Source: Acidobacteriaceae bacterium
GTDB taxonomy: Bacteria > Acidobacteriota > Terriglobia > Terriglobales > Acidobacteriaceae
Length of the DNA stretch: 48,471 nt
Direction: 5' to 3'
Assembly: GCA_025449575.1 (NCBI GenBank)
Contig: JANWJB010000077.1
Coordinates: forward strand, 1-48,471
In this document: piece after piece, positions 8,892-16,096 of the stretch
Position numbering within the stretch: the first letter of the stretch is position 1
Layout of the letters: the number at the start of each line of letters is the position of its first letter
Position numbers and translations under genes: made by a program
The notes under the pieces: generated by a model
The model's database searches: none
What the model was told of the DNA's origin: nothing
The model's input: only the letters and a program-made list of their open reading frames with translations

Positions 8892-10154
8892 ATGTCTTTT
8901 CGCAGCTTTTTTATCTCTCTCGGCTTGGCAGCGGCTTTCGCCGCCGCGTCGCTGCCTTGCGCGGCCAAAGCGAAGACGGTTCCCGGCCCACACTGGGTTG
9001 GCTCATGGGCCTGCTCTCCTCAGTTGGTCGAGCCGCGGAATCGGCCGCCCGCACCGGGTCTTGCCGGCAACACTTTGCGGCAGATCGTTCACCTCACCAT
9101 CGGCGGTGACCAGCTTCGCTTCAAGTTTTCCAATGAGTTCGGCCTCACTCCTCTTACCCTTACCTCGATCCACATCGCTCTGCCCGCAGGGCCGGGCGCA
9201 ATCCGCACCGACACTGATCAGGCATTGAGTTTTGGCGGCAGCCCCTCCATCACCATTCCTCCCGGCGCCTTCATGCTCTCCGATCCCATCCATTTCACCG
9301 TAGCGCCGCTCTCCGATCTGGCCGTCACCTTCCATGTCGACCGGATGCCCAAGGGAATCACCGGACACCCCGGCTCGCGCGAAACCTCCTATCTCGCCGT
9401 GGGAGACCAGGTAACCAAGGCCACGCTGGCCGATCCGGTAACAACGGAGCACTGGTACGTGCTCGACGGCATCGACGTTGAGGCCGCAAAAGATGCGGCT
9501 TCCATCGTCATCTTGGGTGATTCCATCACCGACGGTCACGCTTCCATCACCAACCAAAACACTCGTTGGACCGACTATCTGGCGCGCGACCTTGGGGCGA
9601 AGAAGAAAGACGCCGGCATCAGCGTGCTCAATCAGGGCCTTGGCGGCAACACCATTATTCATGGTGGGCTAGGCCCCACCGCGCTCTCCCGCTATGATCG
9701 CGACGTGATCACGCAGCCCGGCGTGCGCTGGGTAATCGTCTTTGAGGGTGTGAATGATATCGGGGGCTCCCGCTTCCGGCCTCCTCACGCCGCATCCGCA
9801 TCCTCGGGCGCTCCCGCTCCGCCCGGTGTCGCCGATCAAATCATTCAGGCCTACCACCAGTTCATCGTTCGCGCTCACACCCGTGGGCTGCTCATCTATG
9901 GAGCCACCATCACCCCATTCGGCGGATCATTCTATGACAGCCCCCTGACGGAAGCCGAAGTCAAGAAAGTCAACGCCTGGATACGGACCAGCGGCGAATT
10001 CGACGCCGTCATGGACTTCAATCAGGTAGTGAGCGATCCGCACAGCCCCGACAAACTCGATCCCACCTTCGACAGTGGAGATCATCTGCATCCGAACAGC
10101 GCGGGCTATAAGAAGATCGCGGCGGCCGTCAACCTCAAGCTCTTTGCACGCTAG
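8892..10154 (+). CDS. SGNH/GDSL-type esterase (secreted)
   Basis: Signal peptide MSFRSFFISLGLAAAFAAASLPCAAKA; GDSITDGHAS block; GLGGNTI; VFEGVNDIG; C-terminal SGDHLHPNSAGY (Asp-His). Confidence 0.87.
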   Translation: MSFRSFFISLGLAAAFAAASLPCAAKAKTVPGPHWVGSWACSPQLVEPRNRPPAPGLAGNTLRQIVHLTIGGDQLRFKFSNEFGLTPLTLTSIHIALPAGPGAIRTDTDQALSFGGSPSITIPPGAFMLSDPIHFTVAPLSDLAVTFHVDRMPKGITGHPGSRETSYLAVGDQVTKATLADPVTTEHWYVLDGIDVEAAKDAASIVILGDSITDGHASITNQNTRWTDYLARDLGAKKKDAGISVLNQGLGGNTIIHGGLGPTALSRYDRDVITQPGVRWVIVFEGVNDIGGSRFRPPHAASASSGAPAPPGVADQIIQAYHQFIVRAHTRGLLIYGATITPFGGSFYDSPLTEAEVKKVNAWIRTSGEFDAVMDFNQVVSDPHSPDKLDPTFDSGDHLHPNSAGYKKIAAAVNLKLFAR

Positions 10155-10205
10155 CGCGCTCAATGAAGGTGCGCATCTCTGATTTGGGAGGACGTACTAC
10201 TTAAA

Positions 10206-11801
10206 ATGTGGAACTCATTGCGATCGACATGCGTCTTGACCGCCGGCTTGGTTCTTGCTTCGAGCGCCAGCCCCCTTCTCGCCCAGTTCGGCAACGAAAC
10301 ACAAAAAAAGCTGCCTCCCCCCGCCGTCAACTGGACCTCTGAGCAGGATCATCAGAACATGATGGATCAGCTTGGCATCAAGACCATTCGTCCAGGCCCC
10401 AGCGGCTACCCAAACCTTCCCAACCCCGCCAACTATGACGAGTCGAAAGCCAATCCCTACCCCAATCTTCCCGATGCCCTCACCATGGACGACGGCAAAA
10501 AAGTGAACACCGCCGCCATGTGGTGGAAGCAGCGCCGCCCCCAGCTTGTCGACGATCTGTCGCGCTCCATGTATGGTTTCGTTCCCAAGGACGTCCCTAA
10601 GGTTACCTGGACAGTCGAGGTCGTCGATCATGAGCGCGTTGGTTTTATACCGGTAATCGCCAAGCGCCTGGTGGGACATGTCGATAACTCCCGCTATCCG
10701 TTGATCGATGTGAATATCCAGATGGTTGTCGTAACGCCGGAGAATGCCAAAGGGCCCGTTCCTCTATTGATGATGTTTGGGGCGGCGACTCTTCCCGCCC
10801 CTGCGCAGCCCAATCCGGATCAGCTCCAGCAGATCAACGACGCCCTGCGCGCGCTATTGGAGAAAAGCGATCCGGAGATCAAAGGCATTCTCGACCAGTA
10901 TCCGGCTTATGAGCCGGCGCAACCGGCGGCCAGAGCCAACCCCTTCGGCGGACCGGCGCCGGCTCCCGGGCAGCCTCGCCCTGATCCTCCCGCCATCCAG
11001 CAGCTGATCGCCGCCGGCTGGGGATTCGCGCGCATCAATCCGTCCAGCATCCAGGCCGATAATGGCGCCGGGCTCACGCGCGGCATCATCGGACTCGTCA
11101 ATAAGGGGCAGGCCCGCAAGCCTGATGATTGGGGCGCGCTCCGTGCCTGGGCATGGGGAGCCGGCCGCGGTCTGGATTATCTTGAGACCGATCCCGCCGT
11201 CGACGCCAAGCACGTGGGCATCGAAGGTGTCTCCCGCTACGGCAAGGCGGCGCTCGTGACCCTGGCGTTCGATCAGCGCTTCTATATGGGACTGATCGGC
11301 TCCTCTGGAGAAGGCGGAGCCAAGCCTAGCCGCCGGAATTTCGGCGAGTCTCTCGATAACCTCACGAATACCGGCGAGTATCACTGGATGGTGGGTAACT
11401 TCATCAAGTATGGAGCTGTACAAGCCAGTTTCGGTCCCAAGAACCCAGGCGATCTCCCTGTGGACTCCAACGACCTCATCGCCCTGTGTGCTCCGCGCCT
11501 CACCTTTATCAGCTACGGCGTTCCATCCCTGGGGGATGCCAATTGGCTTGACCAAAGAGGGAGCTGGATGGCGACCGTGGCCGCGCAACCGGTTTGGACC
11601 CTTCTGGGGGCCAAGGATTTAGGCGTTACCGGCGATTACCACACCGTGCCCATGCCTCCAGTCAACCAAGGATTGCTGGATGGGCAGATTGCGTGGCGGC
11701 AAGCCCATCAGGGGCACACCGACGCCCAGAACGTGAAGCCGTTCATTGCCTGGGCGGATAAGTTCATGGGTCGTCCCGCTCCCGTTGCTCGCGGGCGCTA
11801 A
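10206..11801 (+). CDS. Glucuronoyl methylesterase-like carbohydrate esterase (CE15 family)
   Basis: Secreted alpha/beta hydrolase with CE15 nucleophile motif GVSRYGKAA, GLDYLETDPAVDAKHVGIEGVSRYGK and C-terminal RQAHQGHTDA. Proline-rich insertion of about 70 aa after VPLLMMFG. Confidence 0.82.
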   Translation: MWNSLRSTCVLTAGLVLASSASPLLAQFGNETQKKLPPPAVNWTSEQDHQNMMDQLGIKTIRPGPSGYPNLPNPANYDESKANPYPNLPDALTMDDGKKVNTAAMWWKQRRPQLVDDLSRSMYGFVPKDVPKVTWTVEVVDHERVGFIPVIAKRLVGHVDNSRYPLIDVNIQMVVVTPENAKGPVPLLMMFGAATLPAPAQPNPDQLQQINDALRALLEKSDPEIKGILDQYPAYEPAQPAARANPFGGPAPAPGQPRPDPPAIQQLIAAGWGFARINPSSIQADNGAGLTRGIIGLVNKGQARKPDDWGALRAWAWGAGRGLDYLETDPAVDAKHVGIEGVSRYGKAALVTLAFDQRFYMGLIGSSGEGGAKPSRRNFGESLDNLTNTGEYHWMVGNFIKYGAVQASFGPKNPGDLPVDSNDLIALCAPRLTFISYGVPSLGDANWLDQRGSWMATVAAQPVWTLLGAKDLGVTGDYHTVPMPPVNQGLLDGQIAWRQAHQGHTDAQNVKPFIAWADKFMGRPAPVARGR

Positions 11802-11951
11802 GCGGATTCACGATAGGTGTATCCCGAGGCAGAGGAACCATACGCGGCTTTTCCGTCAAGAAAAGCCGCACCTCTCGAATCATGGTGGGGCATAGCAATC
11901 GTGAATCCGCACTAAGCGGATTCACGATAGGTGTATCCCGAGGCAGAGGAA
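11801..11951. repeat. MITE-like palindromic repeat element, one full unit (11801-11910) plus a 37-bp direct repeat of its left end (11915-11951)
   Basis: GCGGATTCACGAT (11802-11814) inverted with ATCGTGAATCCGC (11898-11910). Internal hairpin GCGGCTTTT/AAAAGCCGC (11844-11869). The 37 bp AGCGGATTCACGATAGGTGTATCCCGAGGCAGAGGAA is exactly repeated at 11801 and 11915. Confidence 0.85.
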
Positions 11952-12066
11952 GAACCCGTTTCCCCAAAGCCGAGCCGGTATACCTATGCCTGATTCGGTT
12001 TCAGCCGCTTAGGGAGCACCTTAAAAATAGCCCTGAGGAGGCTGCAAGCAACACACCACCTCCAAC

Positions 12067-12627
12067 CTACTGTTCCAGATAGCGGAGAACGATCTCCAGG
12101 TTTCTCTCCACCGGATGAGCGGAGTCGACGTCGAGCTTGGGATAGCGAATCGGTTCAAACTCCCGCTTTATTTTTCGATAAAGCTCGATGTCGCGGTTTT
12201 GCGCGGGATGCGCACGACGGCCCGGCACGCTTCCGCTCTGCTCCGCCGCAAAGCGGGCTTCGACAACCTCGTCCGGACAGGTTACACGGACAATCCGCCA
12301 CCTTGCGCCGGCTTGCTCCGCCGCCGCGATGGCCCGCTCGATCTGCACGCCATGGGAAAATGTTCTCCCATCGAGAAACACGAAGGCTGCGCTCGCGTGC
12401 GCCGTGAGATATGCCGCTGCTTCCAGGATCGCCCACATGCAGAGGTCATCCTGCTGCTGCGTGTAATCGGTGAGCTCGCCCGGGAATAGCGTGTCTCGCA
12501 CAACGTCCTTGTCCAGCGTCACGGCCCTGTCTTCCGCCAAGGTATCGTTGAGCCGCTTCTCCAGCGCGCGTGCAAGTGTGCTCTTGCCTACGCCAGGAGG
12601 TCCGGCAAACAGCACCCAGGTGGTCAT
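12067..12627 (-). CDS. P-loop (AAA-type) nucleoside/polynucleotide kinase-like ATPase
   Basis: Walker A GPPGVGKST at the N-terminus; FLDGRTF; lid-like region ARFAAEQSGSVPGRRAHPAQN. Confidence 0.72.
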   Translation of the reverse strand: MTTWVLFAGPPGVGKSTLARALEKRLNDTLAEDRAVTLDKDVVRDTLFPGELTDYTQQQDDLCMWAILEAAAYLTAHASAAFVFLDGRTFSHGVQIERAIAAAEQAGARWRIVRVTCPDEVVEARFAAEQSGSVPGRRAHPAQNRDIELYRKIKREFEPIRYPKLDVDSAHPVERNLEIVLRYLEQ

Positions 12628-12746
12628 AGCCTAAGAATACCCGCCATGGACGCGTCTACTGGGGGAAGCTCCCGATCCCGCGTCGAGACCCGCGGGCCTG
12701 GCGCTCTGGCTTCGCTTGCCGGCAGCGTTCTTCTGCGCGCTCGGGC

Positions 12747-13010
12747 GTGAAAGCGCTTCTATTCTTCCGCCCCCCTTTGCTGCCGAGCCGGATACCGGAT
12801 GCCGATGAGTTTTCCCCTTCACAACTGGATGGTCTCGACGGCCTGCTCTCCGGCTGCACCATGGCTATCGCCGCCACCGGAACCCTGGTTCCGCAGAACG
12901 CTCCCGCCCAAGGAACGCGCAAGCTGTCCTTAGTCCCCGACTATCATCTTTGCGTCGTCGACGCCGGTCAGGTCGTGGAAACCGTTCCTCAAGCCTTCGC
13001 CGCGGCCAGC
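12747..13010 (+). pseudogene. Remnant of a LutC/YkgG-type LUD-domain protein
   Basis: LDGLDGLLSGCTMAIAATGTLVPQNAPAQGTRKLSLVPDYHLCVVDAGQVVETVPQAFA matches the conserved C-terminal core of LUD proteins. No N-terminal region is present and the C-terminus degenerates after about residue 87. Confidence 0.6.
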
Positions 13011-13080
13011 CATCTCTTCCACGTCTTTTCCAACAGCCGGAGAGAGCGGAGCGGAGCGAATGTCGATTCCGCGCTATGGT

Positions 13081-13184
13081 GGATTTCCTACAGGGGTATA
13101 TCGGGGGAGCTGCAGCAAGCGCGGCTTTTCATCGAGAAAAGCCGCGCCTCGTCGGGTTCGTGGGTGCACAGCTACAGGAAATCT
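13081..13184. repeat. Diverged copy of the MITE-like element
   Basis: Termini GGATTTCCT/AGGAAATCT. Internal hairpin GCGGCTTTT-CATCGAG-AAAAGCCGC. Flanks align with the 11801 and 25483 copies (e.g. GGGGTATATCGGGGGAG and TGGGTGCACAGCTA). Confidence 0.6.
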
Positions 13185-13187
13185 GAC

Positions 13188-13712
13188 TTAGATGCTGTGC
13201 CTCTCGGCGATTTTCTTCACTGCGATCGTCATCACCGCCGCGCCCAGCGCCTTCACCAGTGTCGGATGTTGCGCGTAGATCGAGCTCATGCGGTCGACGA
13301 TCGACGGATCGGCATCGTGCGCATGTTGCGCCAGTGCGGCTACATCGGCGGCCGGAACGCTCGCAGCCTGCTGCGGGGTCACTGCCGTTTGGCCCGCGTT
13401 GAGCAGCGACGCCAACGGTGAATTGGGGTTATTTTGGGTGAATTTTGAGAGGACCTCCGGTCCCACCGAGGAGAGTAAAGTGCTTAACATTCCGGCCTGT
13501 TGCTCGCCGTTGGCGCTGGAAAATAGCCGGCTTGCCGCCTGCGAAAAGGAGCCGGCCTGCCCGGAGCGCAAGGCATCGGCCAGCCCGCTGGCCAGCGATG
13601 AACTGGGAACCGATTGCGCAACCTGATCGAAGTGCTGTTCCACGTTCGCTGGGTTCGCGCTGTTGCCGGTGTACTGCTTGAGTAGATCGCCAATTCCTGA
13701 AAGAAAGCTCAT
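13188..13712 (-). CDS. Conserved hypothetical protein (Ala/Ser-rich, about 174 aa)
   Basis: Intact ORF with sensible start (MSFLSGIGDLLKQYTG...) and composition. No family confidently recognised. Confidence 0.65.
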   Translation of the reverse strand: MSFLSGIGDLLKQYTGNSANPANVEQHFDQVAQSVPSSSLASGLADALRSGQAGSFSQAASRLFSSANGEQQAGMLSTLLSSVGPEVLSKFTQNNPNSPLASLLNAGQTAVTPQQAASVPAADVAALAQHAHDADPSIVDRMSSIYAQHPTLVKALGAAVMTIAVKKIAERHSI

Positions 13713-14156
13713 AAGATCCTTCCGCTTCGTTCGTTGCCTGTGGAGGATCCACCCTTCGAGCGCCCGGGTCCCGGCGTTGGAACCCGGAGTTGTGGAATGG
13801 GGGTGAGTCCCTGTTATGCCATCACTGCTTTTCGTGCTGGCTGCGTTTGTTTTGGGTTGATTCCGCCTTCATCTTTCCCGGCACGGATGGCTTTGCCAAA
13901 CGGCAGCCCTCCGTTTGCGGGTGCCGGCTTCCGTCATCCACCGGCCTGTCCCGGGGGTAATCGGACGTGTGAGATACATCTTTTCCTGTTTCGGTTGGCC
14001 CGCTCGGATATATTTGCTTTCGCGTTCGCAATTCGCTTTCCTTTTATGCCGGGGGAGCGCATGCCTGCGCAGCGCTCTGCGCGCAGGCTCGCGTCCCCTT
14101 CATTTGCCTATGAGAAAATCCAACGGAGGTGAGAGGGTCGAGGTGAGAGGGTCCAA

Positions 14157-14990
14157 GTGGGGCTAATTCCATTCACGCTGCTGGTCGCGCTCACCTCGCT
14201 TGTCGCCGGACTCCTCGGAGCGCTGACCGGGCTGGGCGGTGGAGTGGTGATTGTGCCGGTTTTGGCGCTGCTCTTTCACGTGGACATTCGCTACGCCATC
14301 GGCGCCTCGCTCGTCTCCGTAATCGCGACCTCCTCGGGAGCCGCCGCCGCCTATGTCCGCGAAGGCTTTTCCAACGTGCGCATCGGGATGTTCCTGGAAG
14401 TGGCGACCACGCTCGGCGCGCTCGTGGGAGCCTATCTCACCGCCAAGGTCTCTACCCACGCCATCGCCATCGTCTTCGGCATCGTGCTGCTCTACTCTGC
14501 CTGGGCTTCGTTTTGGGAGAAGCCGTCGCACCGCGGCCGCAAACCCAGCCAGTTGGCGATCAAGCTCAAGCTCAATGGCGACTATCCCGCCGCGGAGGGA
14601 CCCGCCGACTATGTCGCCGAGCGGGTTCCTGCCGGCTTCGGCATCATGGTTCTGGCTGGAATTCTCTCCGGCCTGCTGGGCATCGGCTCCGGCGCAGTCA
14701 AGGTTCTGGCCATGGATCAAGCGATGGGCCTCCCCTTCAAGGTCTCCACCACCACCAGCAACTTCATGATCGGGGTTACGGCGGCGGCCAGCGCAGGCGT
14801 CTATTTGGCCCGCGGCTACATCGCTCCCGGACTCGCCGCTCCCGTGATGTTGGGCGTGTTGCTGGGCTCTCTCGCCGGCTCGCGCATGCTGGTCAAAATT
14901 CGCGTCAGTGTGCTGCGCCTGGCGTTTGCCGCCGTCATCGTCACCCTGGGGATTGAGATGATCTTTAGCGGCGCCACGGGGAGGCTGTGA
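14157..14990 (+). CDS. TauE/SafE family membrane permease (GTG start)
   Basis: ALTGLGGGVVIVPVLALLFHVDIRYAIGASLVSVIATSSGAAAAYV and second-half LSGLLGIGSGAVKVLAMDQAMGLPFKVSTTTSNFMIGVTAAAS. Confidence 0.92.
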   Translation: MGLIPFTLLVALTSLVAGLLGALTGLGGGVVIVPVLALLFHVDIRYAIGASLVSVIATSSGAAAAYVREGFSNVRIGMFLEVATTLGALVGAYLTAKVSTHAIAIVFGIVLLYSAWASFWEKPSHRGRKPSQLAIKLKLNGDYPAAEGPADYVAERVPAGFGIMVLAGILSGLLGIGSGAVKVLAMDQAMGLPFKVSTTTSNFMIGVTAAASAGVYLARGYIAPGLAAPVMLGVLLGSLAGSRMLVKIRVSVLRLAFAAVIVTLGIEMIFSGATGRL

Positions 14991-14994
14991 GCCG

Positions 14995-15369
14995 ATGAGT
15001 TCAGACGCCGATCAAAGGATGGACATTGCTGTTGGCCACATGTTGCGCGTCGGCGTCACCATCGCGGCCTGCGTTGTCTTCGTGGGTTGGCTCTTCTATC
15101 TCGCGGGGGCAAATGGAATCGCGCCCGACTACCGGCAATTCCACGGTACGCCGATTTATCTGGCCCACCCCGGCGCCATCTTCCATGGCATCCGCTCCCT
15201 CGATAGCCGAAGCATCATCGGCCTCGGCATCCTTTTGCTGATCGCCACGCCGGTGGCCCGAGTGATTTTCTGCATCGTGAGCTTTGCCCTCCAGAAAGAC
15301 CGGCTGTATGTGCTGGTGAGCACCACGGTTTTGGCGATTCTGGTTTATTGCCTTTTCTTCCGTGCGTAA
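14995..15369 (+). CDS. DUF1634 family membrane protein
   Basis: Small membrane protein directly downstream of TauE/SafE. MLRVGVTIAACVVFVGWLFYL...GIGILLLIATPVARVIFCIVSFALQKDRLYVLVS-type DUF1634 sequence. Confidence 0.85.
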   Translation: MSSDADQRMDIAVGHMLRVGVTIAACVVFVGWLFYLAGANGIAPDYRQFHGTPIYLAHPGAIFHGIRSLDSRSIIGLGILLLIATPVARVIFCIVSFALQKDRLYVLVSTTVLAILVYCLFFRA

Positions 15370-15390
15370 GGGAAAGAAGCCGTGCGTGCC

Positions 15391-15424
15391 CCGGGCTATG
15401 CCAGGCGGCTATCGTGAATCCGCT
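15391..15424. repeat. Partial MITE-like repeat end
   Basis: CTATCGTGAATCCGCT (15409-15424) equals the element terminus AGCGGATTCACGATAG in reverse, and abuts the minus-strand stop codon of the response regulator gene. Confidence 0.6.
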
Positions 15425-15427
15425 CTA

Positions 15428-16096
15428 TCAGCGCGAGCCCGCCAGCCAGTCCTCCGAGTGCTTTTCCAATGCGATTCGCACCAGTTGGCTGCGCGTCCTG
15501 ACTCCGGTCTTGTCAAAGAGCTGCTGCAACACGGCCTTCACCGAACTCTCCGAGATCGCCAGTTGAGCTCCGATCTCCTTATTCGTAAGGCCTTCAAACA
15601 CTCCTTTGAGCACAGCCCGCTCGCGCGCGGACAAGTCGCGCGGAGCCGTCCTGACGTCGCTGACCGCGGATGCTGCGGCGATCATGGATCGGGCAATGCG
15701 GCTGTCCAGCCACATCTCCCCTTGCATCACCTTTCGAATCGCCTCGACCAGCCGGCCCGGAGGGCTGTGCTTGAGGAAGATTCCCGACGACCCGCTATGC
15801 AGCGCCCGAAAGATTGCGGCGTCGTTCATCCCCGCCGTCACCAGCAGCACGCGTCCGGAGAAACCCTGCTCCGGCGCCTGCACCAGAAACCGCGTGCCGT
15901 CTTCTTCGCCCAGATCGTAGTCCAGCAGCGCGAGATCGAAGGTCGCCAGGTCGGGGACGGCAAGCGCCGCCGCCGCCGAAGCGCAGCTTCCCGCGATCTG
16001 AAAGTCAGGCTCGGTTTGCAGCAGCCGGCCTAGGCTCTCCCGGAACAGGCTGTGATCGTCTATCAGCAGAATCCGTATCGGGTTGGTATTGCTCAT
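15428..16096 (-). CDS. NarL/FixJ-type LuxR response regulator
   Basis: MSNTNPIRILLIDDHSLFRESLGRLLQ receiver N-terminus; DYDLGEEDG; LuxR HTH LSARERAVLKGVFEGLTNKEIGAQLAISESSVKAVLQQLFDKTGVRTRSQLV. Confidence 0.93.
   Translation of the reverse strand: MSNTNPIRILLIDDHSLFRESLGRLLQTEPDFQIAGSCASAAAALAVPDLATFDLALLDYDLGEEDGTRFLVQAPEQGFSGRVLLVTAGMNDAAIFRALHSGSSGIFLKHSPPGRLVEAIRKVMQGEMWLDSRIARSMIAAASAVSDVRTAPRDLSARERAVLKGVFEGLTNKEIGAQLAISESSVKAVLQQLFDKTGVRTRSQLVRIALEKHSEDWLAGSR

Noticed and set aside
11844-11869. Interpretation of the element hairpin as an intrinsic terminator
   Set aside because: The T and A tracts lie on the loop side of the stem (GCGGCTTTT...AAAAGCCGC). No U-tract follows the stem on either strand.
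11801-11951. Interpretation of the two 37-bp repeats as a minimal CRISPR array
   Set aside because: Only two repeat units, with a palindromic element between them rather than a unique spacer; related dispersed copies elsewhere and no cas genes.
13734-14132. 132-aa plus-strand ORF before TauE/SafE
   Set aside because: Cys/Arg/Phe-rich composition with no motif; competing ORFs in several frames. Treated as intergenic.
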